From Gammaproteobacteria bacterium (lineage in GTDB: Bacteria; Pseudomonadota; Gammaproteobacteria; Nevskiales; Nevskiaceae), in contig JACPFV010000025.1 of assembly GCA_016182805.1 (NCBI GenBank), positions 24,553-88,552 on the forward strand: 64,000 nt of DNA, written 5' to 3'. Positions 37,411 through 46,800 of this stretch are shown piece by piece. Made by a program: the position numbers and the translations under genes. Position 1 is the stretch's first letter. Each line of letters opens with the position of its first letter. The notes under the pieces were generated by a model, which worked only from the letters and a program-made list of their open reading frames with translations, did no database searches and had not been told where the DNA came from.

Positions 37411-38871
37411 CTAAGCCGCCGGCTTCCAGGCCACATCCAGTTGGCGCGCCGCGCGCACGTCGTCCAGGCGGCGCACCGGCATCTTGTACGGCGCGCCCTT
37501 CACGAATGCGATGTCCTTCTTCGCCTCGTTCCAGATGGAGACCAGCGCCTCGACGAAGGCGTCCAGCGTCTCCCTGTCCTCGGTCTCGGTCGGCTCGATC
37601 AGCAGGCACTCCGGCACCAGCAGCGGGAAGTAGATCGTCGGCGCGTGGAACCCGTAGTCGAGCAGGCGCTTGGCGACGTCGGTCGCGGTCAGCTCGATCT
37701 CCTGCTTCTGCTTCTTGAGCGTGACGATGAACTCGTGGCTGGCGCGGCGCCTGGGGAAGGCCAGATCGTAGCCCTGGTCGCGCAGGCGCGCCGCCAGGTA
37801 GTTGGCATTGAGCGTGGCGAACTCGGCGACGCGGTGCATGCCCTCGCGGCCCAGCATGCGCGCGTACACGTACGCGCGCAGCAGCACGCCGGCGTTGCCC
37901 ATGAAGGCGGACAGGCGGCCGATGGTCTGCGGCAGGTCGCGCTCGTCCAGCCAGCGGTACTGGTCGCCGGTCTTGCCGACCAGCGGGATCGGCATGAACG
38001 GCAGCAGGCGCTTGGACACGCCCACCGCGCCCGCCCCGGGACCGCCGCCGCCGTGCGGCGTCGAGAAGGTCTTGTGCAGGTTCATGTGGATGACGTCGAA
38101 GCCCATGTCGCCGGGCCGGACCTGGCCCAGGATCGCGTTCAGGTTGGCGCCGTCGTAGTACAGCAGGCCGCCGGCCTGGTGCACGATCTCGGCGATCTCC
38201 TTGATGCGCCGCTCGAACACGCCCAGCGTGGACGGGTTGGTCAGCATGATGCCGGCGGTCTGTGGGCCGACCGCGGCCTTGAGCGCCGAGAGGTCGACGT
38301 CGCCGTCGGCATTGGTCGGGATCTCGCGCGCGGTGTAGCCCAGCATGGTCGCCGTGGCCGGGTTGGTGCCGTGCGCGGCATCCGGCACCAGGATCTCGGT
38401 GCGGGCGTCGTCGTTGCGCGCGCGATGGTAGGCGCGGATCATCGCCACGCCGGCGAACTCGCCCTGCGCGCCGGCCATCGGCGTCAGCGACACGCCGGCC
38501 ATGCCGGTCACGGCCTTGAGCATCTCCTGCAAATCGTACATGCAGGCGAGGAAGCCCTGGCTGTGCGCCTCCGGCGCCAGCGGATGGCGCGCCAGGAACT
38601 CCGGCAGCATCGCCAGCGAATTGCAGGCGCGCGGGTTGTACTTCATCGTGCACGAGCCCAGCGGGTAGAAGTGCGTGTCGATGGAGAAATTCCGCTGCGA
38701 CAGGCGCGTGTAGTGGCGTACCGCCTGCATTTCCGACACCTCCGGCAGCCGCGGCCTGTCCTTGCGGCGCAGGCTCTCCGGGATGCCGGACGTGTCGACC
38801 GCGTTGCCGGGGTTCTGCGCGTGGGCGACGCGGCCGGGGCGGGAGATTTCGAAGATCAGCTTTTCGGTCAT
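37411..38871 (-). CDS. gcvPB: Glycine dehydrogenase (decarboxylating) subunit 2
   Basis: A 486-residue PLP-bearing half of split P-protein. The Schiff-base lysine is in [27 protein letters not shown] and [16 protein letters not shown] are conserved. With GcvPA it decarboxylates glycine and passes the aminomethyl group to lipoyl-GcvH. Many gammaproteobacteria have one fused GcvP of about 950 residues; here it is in two genes 13 bases apart, as in Gram-positives and some gammaproteobacterial orders. It belongs to the glycine-riboswitch operon. Confidence 0.96.
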   Translation of the reverse strand: MTEKLIFEISRPGRVAHAQNPGNAVDTSGIPESLRRKDRPRLPEVSEMQAVRHYTRLSQRNFSIDTHFYPLGSCTMKYNPRACNSLAMLPEFLARHPLAPEAHSQGFLACMYDLQEMLKAVTGMAGVSLTPMAGAQGEFAGVAMIRAYHRARNDDARTEILVPDAAHGTNPATATMLGYTAREIPTNADGDVDLSALKAAVGPQTAGIMLTNPSTLGVFERRIKEIAEIVHQAGGLLYYDGANLNAILGQVRPGDMGFDVIHMNLHKTFSTPHGGGGPGAGAVGVSKRLLPFMPIPLVGKTGDQYRWLDERDLPQTIGRLSAFMGNAGVLLRAYVYARMLGREGMHRVAEFATLNANYLAARLRDQGYDLAFPRRRASHEFIVTLKKQKQEIELTATDVAKRLLDYGFHAPTIYFPLLVPECLLIEPTETEDRETLDAFVEALVSIWNEAKKDIAFVKGAPYKMPVRRLDDVRAARQLDVAWKPAA

Positions 38872-38884
38872 GGATCGGTCTCGA

Positions 38885-40258
38885 TCAGGCGGCCGCGGCC
38901 TGGGCCAGCAGGCGGCGCAGCGCGTCCGCGTAGCGCGCGATGTCGGCCGCGGACTTGGTTTCCGTGGCGCATACCAGCAGGGCGTGCCCCAGCTCCGGGT
39001 AATGGCGCGACAGGTCGAAACCGCCGACGATGCCCTGGTCGGCCAGGCGCGCCAGTACCGGCGCCACCGGGCGGTCCAGCTTGAGCACCGCCTCGTGGAA
39101 GCGGGCGCCGCGGAACGCGGCGGTCACGCCGGGGATCTGCGTCAGCGCTCCGGTCAGCGCCTTCAGGTTGGCCATGCAGGCCGAAGCGACCTTGGCCAGC
39201 CCCTCCGGCCCCAGCAGCGACATGTAAATGGTCGCCGCCGTCACCAGCAGGCCCTGGTTGGTGCAGATGTTGGACGTGGCCTTGGCACGGCGGATGTGCT
39301 GCTCGCGCGCCTGCAAGGTGAGCGCGTAGCCGGGCTTGCCTTCCAGGTCCACGGTGCGGCCCACGATGCGGCCCGGCATCTGCCGCGCGAATTCCTTCTT
39401 GGCGCACAGGAAGCCGAAGTACGGGCCACCGGAGGACAGCGGCGCCCCCAGCGGCTGGCCTTCGCCAACGACGATGTCCGCGCCGGTCTTGCCCCACTGC
39501 CCCGGCGCCTTGAGCAGGGCCAGCGAGGTGGGGTTGACCACGGCCACGACGAGAGCGCCCTGCGCGTGCGCCCAGTCGGTGATCGCGTCCACGTCCTCCA
39601 GCACGCCGAAGAAGTTGGGCTGCTGGATCACCACCGCGGTGAGGTCCAGGCCCTCGTACGGCTTGAGCGATTCCGCCAGCGTGCGGCCTTCGGTCGGGCA
39701 ATAGCCCAGCGCCGCCTGGCGGATGCCCTGCGCGTGGGTCGTGGCGTTGACCGCCTCGACGTAGAACGGGTGCACCGTGCGCGGCACCAGCACGCGCCCC
39801 GACTTGTTCCTGGGGTTGGCGCGCAGCGCCATCAGCAGCGCCTCGCCCAGCGCCGAGGCGCCGTCGTACATGGACGCGTTCGACACGTCCATGCCGGTGA
39901 GGCTGGTCATCATCGTCTGGTATTCGTACAGCAGCTGCAGCGTGCCCTGGCTCGCCTCGGCCTGGTACGGCGTGTAGGCGGTGTAGAACTCGCCGCGCGT
40001 CACGATCTGCCAGACCGCCGCGGGGATGTGGTGCTCGTAGGCGCCGGCGCCGATGAAGTTGAGCGGCAGGCCGTCGGCCTGCGCGCGCTCGTGCATCAGG
40101 CGCGAGATTTCCATCTCGGACAGGCCGTCCGGCACGTCCTTGAGCTTGCCGCAGCGCAGCGCCGCGGGGATCTCGTCGAACAGGGCATCGACGCTCGGCG
40201 CGCCGACGGCGCCGAGCATCTCCTTGACGTCGGTTTCGGTGTGGGGAATGAAAGGCAT
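38885..40258 (-). CDS. gcvPA: Glycine dehydrogenase (decarboxylating) subunit 1
   Basis: A 457-residue N-terminal half of split P-protein, lacking the PLP lysine as expected. [33 protein letters not shown] and [12 protein letters not shown] are conserved subunit-1 segments. The start was set at ATG 40258 ([10 protein letters not shown]), which matches the family; the open frame extends to 40621 across gcvH in the wrong frame. It follows gcvH by 14 bases. The initiation region has only a weak GGGG, so translation may depend on ribosomes from gcvH. Confidence 0.96.
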   Translation of the reverse strand: MPFIPHTETDVKEMLGAVGAPSVDALFDEIPAALRCGKLKDVPDGLSEMEISRLMHERAQADGLPLNFIGAGAYEHHIPAAVWQIVTRGEFYTAYTPYQAEASQGTLQLLYEYQTMMTSLTGMDVSNASMYDGASALGEALLMALRANPRNKSGRVLVPRTVHPFYVEAVNATTHAQGIRQAALGYCPTEGRTLAESLKPYEGLDLTAVVIQQPNFFGVLEDVDAITDWAHAQGALVVAVVNPTSLALLKAPGQWGKTGADIVVGEGQPLGAPLSSGGPYFGFLCAKKEFARQMPGRIVGRTVDLEGKPGYALTLQAREQHIRRAKATSNICTNQGLLVTAATIYMSLLGPEGLAKVASACMANLKALTGALTQIPGVTAAFRGARFHEAVLKLDRPVAPVLARLADQGIVGGFDLSRHYPELGHALLVCATETKSAADIARYADALRRLLAQAAAA

Positions 40259-40272
40259 GGGCGACCCCGCGA

Positions 40273-40665
40273 TTACTTCAGCTCGTCGAGAACCTTCTGA
40301 TAGCCCGCCGCGTCGAGCAGCGCATCCACGTCCTTGGGATTGGCCGGCTTGAGCTTGAACATCCAGCCGGCGCCGTACGGGTCCTGGTTCAGCGTCTCGG
40401 GCGCATCGGCCAGCTTGGCGTTGCCTTCCAGCACCTCGCCGGCGATCGGCGAATACACGTCGGAGGCGGCCTTGACCGACTCGACCACGGCGCAGGCCTC
40501 GTTCGCGGCGACCTTGCGGCCGGCCTTGGGCACGTCGACGAACACCAGGTCGCCCAGGGCGCCCTGCGCGTGGTCGGTGATGCCGATCAGCACGGTGCCG
40601 TCGGGCAGCTTCTTGGCCCACTCGTGGGACTTCACGTACCGCAGCTCGGCGGGAATCTTGCTCAT
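40273..40665 (-). CDS. gcvH: Glycine cleavage system H protein
   Basis: A 130-residue lipoyl carrier that shuttles the aminomethyl group between P, T and L proteins. The lipoylation lysine is K65 in [13 protein letters not shown]. The start ATG 40665 is preceded by GGAGAGA. Length and fold match the family. It lies between gcvT (22 bases upstream) and gcvPA (14 bases downstream). No gcvL (lipoamide dehydrogenase) or lipoate ligase is in this window, so those come from elsewhere in the genome. Confidence 0.97.
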   Translation of the reverse strand: MSKIPAELRYVKSHEWAKKLPDGTVLIGITDHAQGALGDLVFVDVPKAGRKVAANEACAVVESVKAASDVYSPIAGEVLEGNAKLADAPETLNQDPYGAGWMFKLKPANPKDVDALLDAAGYQKVLDELK

Positions 40666-40687
40666 GTGTCTCTCTCCAGGGATCGGG

Positions 40688-41767
40688 TCAAACCAGAATC
40701 TTTCCGTTGCGCACGAAGGGCGGCTTCACCAGCCGCACCGGCAGCCATTGGCCGCGGATCTCGACTTCGCAGGCGCCGTCGGCGTTCGCCGGCACGCGCG
40801 CCAGCGCGATGGACTGCTTCAGCGTCGGCGCGAAGCTGCCGCTGGTGGTCTCGCCCTGGGCGCCGTTGGCGAATCGCACTTTCATGTGCGCGCGCAGCAC
40901 GCCGCGCCCTTCCAGCACCAGGCCGACCTGCTTGCGCGGGGGGGCGGCGCGCTGGGCCTCCAGCACCTTGCGGCCGATGAAGTCGCGCTCCGCCGGCTCC
41001 CAGCACACGGTCCAGGCCAGGCCGCATTCCAGCGGGCCGACCGTCTCGTCCATGTCCTGGCCGTAGAGGTTCATGCCGGCCTCCAGGCGCAGCGTGTCGC
41101 GCGCGCCCAGGCCGCAGGGCTTGACGCCGTCGGCCAGCAGGCGCTTCCACAGCGCGGCCAGCTCCGCATGCGGCAGGATCAGCTCGAAGCCATCCTCGCC
41201 GGTGTAGCCGGTGCGCCCGACGAACCAGGTGCCGTCGCCGGCGGCCTGGAACGGCGTCAGCCCCATCGCCGGCTCCAGCAGTCCGCGCGGCAGGTTCTTG
41301 TACACCGCGTTGCGCGCCTGCGGACCCTGCACCGCCAGGATGCCCAGATCCTCGCGGCGCCGCACTTCCACGCCGAACGCGCCCGCGTGACCGCGAATCC
41401 AGGCCAGGTCCTTGTCCACCGTGCCGGCGTTCACCACCAGGCGGAAGTGGTCCTCGCGCAGGAAGTAGACGATGAGATCGTCGATGACGCCGGCCTGTTC
41501 GTTGAGCATGCAGGTGTACAGCGCCTTGCCGGGCAGCCGCAGCCTGGCGACGTCGTTGGCGACCAGCCCGCGCAGGAACTCGCGCGTGCGCGCGCCGTGC
41601 AGGTCCACCGCCGCCATGTGGGCGACGTCGAACATGCCGGCGCCGCCGCGGACGGCGTGGTGCTCCTCGATCTGCGACTGGTACTGGATGGGCATGTGCC
41701 AGCCGGCAAAGTCCACCAGCTTGGCGCCGAGCCGTTCGTGCTCGGCATGCAGGGCTGTCTGTTTCAA
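40688..41767 (-). CDS. gcvT: Glycine cleavage system aminomethyltransferase (T protein)
   Basis: A 359-residue tetrahydrofolate-dependent aminomethyltransferase releasing ammonia and forming methylene-[22 protein letters not shown] near the start and [15 protein letters not shown] are diagnostic. I chose TTG 41767 because GGAG lies 8 bases upstream and the homologous protein start falls there; the open frame to 42223 runs through the riboswitch and cannot be coding. A run of seven G's at about 40938-40944 lies in the gene without breaking the frame. It is the first gene of the glycine-riboswitch operon, and its methylene-THF product serves thyA in this window. Confidence 0.95.
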   Translation of the reverse strand: MKQTALHAEHERLGAKLVDFAGWHMPIQYQSQIEEHHAVRGGAGMFDVAHMAAVDLHGARTREFLRGLVANDVARLRLPGKALYTCMLNEQAGVIDDLIVYFLREDHFRLVVNAGTVDKDLAWIRGHAGAFGVEVRRREDLGILAVQGPQARNAVYKNLPRGLLEPAMGLTPFQAAGDGTWFVGRTGYTGEDGFELILPHAELAALWKRLLADGVKPCGLGARDTLRLEAGMNLYGQDMDETVGPLECGLAWTVCWEPAERDFIGRKVLEAQRAAPPRKQVGLVLEGRGVLRAHMKVRFANGAQGETTSGSFAPTLKQSIALARVPANADGACEVEIRGQWLPVRLVKPPFVRNGKILV

Positions 41768-41779
41768 GCTCGGTTCTCC

Positions 41780-41817
41780 AAAAGAAAAAGGCGGCGAGCG
41801 CACCCGCGCTCGCCGCC
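41780..41817 (-). terminator. Riboswitch-associated intrinsic terminator before gcvT
   Basis: On the minus strand a perfect 12-bp stem GGCGGCGAGCGC/GCGCTCGCCGCC with a 4-nt loop is followed by TTTTTCTTTT and, immediately after, the gcvT Shine-Dalgarno GGAG. It follows aptamer 2 directly, as expected for an expression platform that ends transcription when glycine is low. Confidence 0.85.
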
Positions 41818-41999
41818 CCTCTGTCCCTTGAACCTGAGAGTTTGGACGGCGTACGCCGTCCTGCCCCTTCGGTGGCCCCGCGCCGGCGGGACGCTCTCCA
41901 GAGTTTCGTGACGCTGCGCTCCGTGGTACCTGAGCGATTCCGGGCGGATTTGCGCCTTCGGTGCCGTCCGGTCGTGACCGGACAGTCTCTCGCGCAGCG
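41818..41999 (-). ncRNA. Tandem glycine riboswitch
   Basis: Two glycine aptamers in series on the minus strand. Aptamer 1 (41912-41999) is closed by CGCTGCGC/GCGCAGCG and contains GAGAGACTG, CACCGAAGGCGC and CTCAGGTACC. Aptamer 2 (41818-41903) contains CTGGAGAGCG, CACCGAAGGGGC and CTCTCAGG. The paired GAGAG, CCGAAGG and CAGG elements are the family hallmarks. It controls gcvT and, through operon structure, the six genes behind it. Glycine binding is expected to favour read-through, as in characterised gcvT-type switches. Confidence 0.93.
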
Positions 42000-42006
42000 G
42001 GGCGCC

Positions 42007-42012
42007 ATGATA
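42007..42012 (-). promoter_or_regulatory. Possible -10 box of the gcv operon (TATCAT)
   Basis: TATCAT on the minus strand (5/6 match to consensus) would place the transcription start at about 42000, just where aptamer 1 begins. No convincing -35 is seen. Confidence 0.45.
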
Positions 42013-42082
42013 CCCGCTGCCCCCGTCCAGGCGCCATACGACAGCTCGGAACGAGGCGCCTGTCGAAAAAACATCCCTGTCG

Positions 42083-42111
42083 TTGGACGGCAACAGGCTT
42101 GAGAGTATATT
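42083..42111 (+). promoter_or_regulatory. Promoter of the tpsB-tpsA-fecR locus
   Basis: TTGGAC (42083-42088), exactly 17 bp spacer, TATATT (42106-42111): close to sigma-70 consensus and unusually AT-rich for the region. The start site would be near 42118, about 50 bases before tpsB. Confidence 0.75.
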
Positions 42112-42168
42112 GGCGCTCCGCTTCGGGCTGTTGTTGTGACGCCCAGCACGGATTGTTTGGGGGCTCCG

Positions 42169-43839
42169 ATGCAGATCCGTCTCGCTGTACGTTCCCTTCT
42201 CGGCTTGATCGCGGTGCTGGCATGGAGTTATTCGCCGGCCGGCCTCGCCCAAGGGCGGCAGGGGTCGACCCCGCCGCTGCCCGAAACGACGGGCGCGCAA
42301 ACCCGCCGTCCGCCGCCGGTGCAGAAGCCCACGCCCCCGCCGGAAGTCGAGCAGGTGACGCAGAAATCCCCGGTTTCGGCGCCGGAAAAGCGCATCCTGG
42401 TGCGCGGCTTCACGTTCCAAGGCGTGACGCTGTTCGACCCGCGCGAGCTGGAACCGGTGGTCCGCCCGTACATCAACCGCGAGCTGACGCTGCTCGAAAT
42501 CTACGAGGCGGCGGACCGTGTGGCGGACTTCTATGTCGCGCACGGCTACACGCTGGCCACGGTCGCGCCGCCGGCGCAAAAAATCTCCGACGGCGTGGTG
42601 AAGCTGCAAGTTATCGAGGGCCGCATCGGCGCGGTCTCGGTCGAGGGCGCGGAGCGCTACTCGCCGGAGCGCATCAAGGACTACCTGGGTGCGCTGGCCG
42701 CCGGCCGCATCTACCGCACCGGCGAGCTGGAGGACGGCCTCTACCGCGTCAACCGCATGCCCGGCCTGTTCGCCAAGGCGGTGCTGGCGCCGGGCCAGCA
42801 GTACGGCACCAGCGACCTGACGATCAAGACCTCCGAGCGCTTCCTCGGCACCAGCCTGGTGGTCGACAACTTCGGCCGCGACAACCTGGGCGAGATGCGC
42901 ACCTCCGCCAGCCTCACCGTGAACAACCCGCTGCGCATCGCCGACCAGGTGCAGGTGCTGGGCCTGGTTTCGCAGGGCGGCCTGCTGAAGTACGGCTTCC
43001 TCGGCTACAGCACGCTGCTGATGCGCGGCCAGTTGCGCGCCAGCGCCTCTTACGGCGGCGCCGACTTCGAAGTGGGCGACGTGGACTTCACCGGCGAAAA
43101 CCGCAACACGCGCGCCGGATTGGAGTACCTGATTCGCGGCGACAAGGAGACGGAGATGTCCCTGTCGTTCGGCGTCAGCCGCACGGTCGCCAATGCCGAC
43201 GCCGCCGGCGCCGCCACTTCAGAGACCGAGATCACGATTTTCGAGTTCGGGGGCCTCTATTCTCACACCTACCCGAATTTCGCCGTAACTCAGTACCTCG
43301 TCACTCTGGCTACGGATTTTCGCGGCTCGGAGTCGAAACCGGACCCGATCAGCGGGAGCGCAACACAGCAGCACCAGCCGCTGCGCGTGGAGTTGGACTT
43401 GCAGATGCTGTATCCGCTGATGGATCGCCTGGAAGGTTTCGTACATATCAATGGCGTGTATTCGCCGGAAAGCCTCCCGCCGTCTTCGGTGTTCTCCGTC
43501 GGCGGGCCGCAGACCGTGCGCGGCTTCGTCGCCTCGCGCCTGAGCGGCGACCAGGGCGCCTACGAGTCGCTGGGGCTGCGCACCGGCGGCCGCCTTGGCC
43601 GCGCGCAGGTGTTCGGCCGCGTGTTCTACGACGCCGGCTTCGTCCGCCGCGAGGCGGACGGCAGCCGCGACGGCCTCAGCAGCGTGGGCTTGGGCGCGGA
43701 CCTCACCCTCGACGTCACCGAGCGCTACAAGCTCAACGCCAAGCTGGACCTGTCGTTCCCGACGCACGATCCCATAACCGCAACGGATCAGGAAGACGAG
43801 GACGCCCGCCTGTTCGGCACGGTGTCACTGAGCTACTAG
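42169..43839 (+). CDS. Two-partner secretion outer membrane transporter (ShlB/FhaC/HecB family)
   Basis: A 556-residue TpsB. The signal peptide (about residues 1-27) is followed by a Pro/Gln-rich linker with PPPVQKPTPPPE and two POTRA domains (from ILVRGFTFQGVTLFD to NRMPGLFAKAVLAPG). A 16-strand barrel completes it, with the L6-loop motif VGGPQTVRGF near residue 450 and a terminal aromatic LSY. It exports the TpsA encoded 9 bases downstream. ATG 42169 is preceded by GGGGG; an in-frame GTG at 42136 lies upstream but would spoil the signal peptide. The gene begins a plus-strand unit back to back with the gcv operon. Confidence 0.94.
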   Translation: MQIRLAVRSLLGLIAVLAWSYSPAGLAQGRQGSTPPLPETTGAQTRRPPPVQKPTPPPEVEQVTQKSPVSAPEKRILVRGFTFQGVTLFDPRELEPVVRPYINRELTLLEIYEAADRVADFYVAHGYTLATVAPPAQKISDGVVKLQVIEGRIGAVSVEGAERYSPERIKDYLGALAAGRIYRTGELEDGLYRVNRMPGLFAKAVLAPGQQYGTSDLTIKTSERFLGTSLVVDNFGRDNLGEMRTSASLTVNNPLRIADQVQVLGLVSQGGLLKYGFLGYSTLLMRGQLRASASYGGADFEVGDVDFTGENRNTRAGLEYLIRGDKETEMSLSFGVSRTVANADAAGAATSETEITIFEFGGLYSHTYPNFAVTQYLVTLATDFRGSESKPDPISGSATQQHQPLRVELDLQMLYPLMDRLEGFVHINGVYSPESLPPSSVFSVGGPQTVRGFVASRLSGDQGAYESLGLRTGGRLGRAQVFGRVFYDAGFVRREADGSRDGLSSVGLGADLTLDVTERYKLNAKLDLSFPTHDPITATDQEDEDARLFGTVSLSY

Positions 43840-43848
43840 GGGTTTGCC

Positions 43849-46800
43849 ATGGATCATCCCAACCTCGCACCGCTTATCCGCCTCCTCGCCGCCCGCCGCT
43901 TCTGGTGGGCGGCGCCGTTTCTGGCTCCCGGCCTGGCCGCCGCCAACCCTACCGGCGCGGACGTGGTGTCCGGCTCGATCGACCTGTCCACACCCGACGC
44001 CAGCACGCTGCGCATCGACCAGGGCAGCCACTCGGCGGCGATCGACTGGCAGAGCTTCTCGATCCAGAGCGACGAGTACGTCATCTTCAACCAGCCGAGC
44101 GCGTCCTCGGTCGTCCTCAACCGCGTGGTCGGCGGCTCGCCGTCCGAGATCTTCGGTTCGCTCACGGCCAACGGCCGCGTGTTCCTCATCAATCCGCAGG
44201 GCATCCTGTTCGCGCCGGGCGCGCGGGTGGACGTGGGCGCGCTGACCGCGTCCACGCTGGACATCTCCAACGAGGACTTCCAGGCCGGCCGCTACCTGTT
44301 CAGCGGCGCCAGCACCGCCGGCGTCGCCAACGCCGGCCGGATCGCCGCCGGCCCCGGCGGCTTTGTCGTGATGCTGGGCGATCACGTGTCGAACACCGGC
44401 CTGATCCAGGCGCAGCTCGGCAGCGTCGTGCTCGCCTCCGGCAGCGCGGTCACGCTGGACCTGGCCGGCGACGGCCTCATCAGCTACGCGATCGACGAGG
44501 CCGCGATCTCCGACCGGGCCGGCGTCGAGAACCTGGGCCAGATCGTCGCCGACGGCGGCCGTGTGGTGATGGCCGCCCGCGTCGCGCGCAGCCTGGCCGC
44601 GACGGTGGTCAACAACGAAGGGCTGGTGCGCGCGCAGTCCATCGTCGAGGGCGAGAACGGCGAGATCGTCCTGACCGGCAGCGGCGGCGACGTGGTCAAC
44701 GCCGGCACGCTGGACGTCTCCGGCACCGCCGCGGCGCCGGACGCCGGCAAGGTCCGCGTAACCGGCGACCGCGACGTCACGCTCGCCTCCGGCTCGCGCA
44801 TCCTGGCGGTCCCCGCCGCCGGCGGCGAAGGCGGCGACGTGCGCGCCGTCGCCGGCGGGCGGCTGAGCTACGAGAAGGGCGCGCAGATTTCGGTCGGCAC
44901 GGCGCTCACCCGCGGCGGCTACGTGGAACTGTCCGGCGGCAGCATCCGCGTGCGCGACATCGTCGGCCTCGGCCGCGGCGGCACCCTGCTGCTCGACCCC
45001 TCGTTCGTCACCATCGGCTACGGCGGCGACATCGACGACTCCACGCTCGAAGCCCAGATCCAGAACACCCCGGTCGGCGGGCGCGTTATCGTCGCGGCCA
45101 CGCACGAGGTGCGCGTGCTCGACCTCGCCAGCGACCTCGACGGCCGCGACGGCCGCGCCAGCTACGGCGGCGGGCTGCTGCTGGGCATCGGCAACGTGTC
45201 GTACGGCGGCAACTTCGTCCGCGGCTCCGGCGTCGGCGCCGGCTACGGCAACATCGTCTTCGACGACACCAGCGACGGCATCCTGGTGGAAGGCGACCTC
45301 GAGCTGGCCGCCGGCAGCGGCTACGGCGGCATCGTGGCCGGCCACCTCGACGCGGGCGAGGACCTCAAGCTGGTGGCGGCCGGCAGCATCCGGACGCAGG
45401 CGCTGCACGCCGGGCAGAGCATCAAGGTCCTGGCGAACAACCAGGACCTCTCCGGCCCGGCGGCGGACACGATCACCATAAACGGCGACGTCACCGCCGA
45501 CAATTCCTTCGTCCAGCTCGCCGCGCCCGGCGACATCAACGTCTACGGCGACATCGCCGGCGCCCTGTCCGACTCCGGCGGCGAGCTGCTGGCGGCGGTG
45601 GACGTCGACGGCGGGCGCAGCGTCCACGTGACCGGCAGCGTGTCCGGCGACAGCGTCAGCTTCTGCGCCGGCACCAGCTATTGCGGCAACGCCTCGGCGC
45701 AGCCCGAGGCGCAGGACATCGCCATCGGCGGCAACGTCACCGTCACCAGCCCGGACCGCGGCGCCTACTTCGCCGCCAACGCCCGCGGCAACGTGGCGAT
45801 CGGCGGCGACATCCTCGTCGCCGGCCAGGGCCCGTCCGGCCCGTCGATCGCGGCCGGCGCGAGCATCGAGATCACGACCCGGACCGGCGACATCGAACTC
45901 GGCACGAGTCCCGGCTACGGCGGCAATGTCACGCTGATCGCCAGCCAGGGCACGGCGCGCCTGGACCTGCACGCCGGCTCGGACTACGGTTCGACCGGCA
46001 ACCTCACGGTGTTCGGCACCGTCGGCGCCACCGGCGGCGGCGGCACCTTCTCGTACGGCTTCGGCCTGGCGCAGCTCGACGCCGACAGGCACACCGTCGA
46101 GATGAACCTTTCGGCGCGCGAAAACCTGCACGTCTACGGCGACCTGACGGGCAGCGCCGTGCCGGTGTCGATCTCGCGCGACGTGCACCTCGATCCCGCC
46201 GGCCCCGACTTCCTCGACAGCTTCGCCTCCAACGTCGAGAGCAACATCGTCGCCAACGTCGCCGGCTACGGCGTCACGCTGGGCAACGTCAGCCTGACCG
46301 GCACCGGCGGCGCGGAAATCACGATCCGCGGCGTAGCGCAGGTCCGGACCGGCGCGGTCTCGGTGCATGCGAATGCCGCACAGGTCAACTCGTACGGCGC
46401 GTTCTACGCCGGCAACGACGGCGCGCCCAGCTTCGGCAGTCACTACTTTGCCGGCCACGGCGGCGATGCGGAGATCGAAATCCTCACCTCCGCCGGCGGC
46501 CCGTCGTACGCCAGCCCATCTCCGGGCGGCGAGATCGTCACCGGCCCGCTCACCGCCACCGGCCCGGAAGCCGAGGTGCGGATCGACGGCGGCCGCGTCA
46601 CCGTGGGCGACGACGGCGGCGGCAGCGCGGTCACGGTGTCCGCCAGCGGGACGCAGGCCAGCGCCTACGGCTCGAAAGACGGCGTGCCGTTCGGCTTCGA
46701 GGTCGACTCCGGCCCCGGCGAGCTGGAGATCGCCGCGGCGGACAGCGTCGCGGTGCTCGGCCGGATCTACGTTTCCGGCATCGGCGGCCGCGGCGACGAG

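Noticed and set aside
40938..40944. Seven-G run in gcvT as a frameshift or phase-variation site
   Set aside because: The frame is intact through it and GcvT is a housekeeping enzyme; a run of seven G's is not surprising at this base composition.
41768..42223. Upstream extension of gcvT to a 511-residue protein
   Set aside because: The extension translates the terminator and glycine riboswitch; TTG 41767 has a proper GGAG and matches the GcvT N-terminus.
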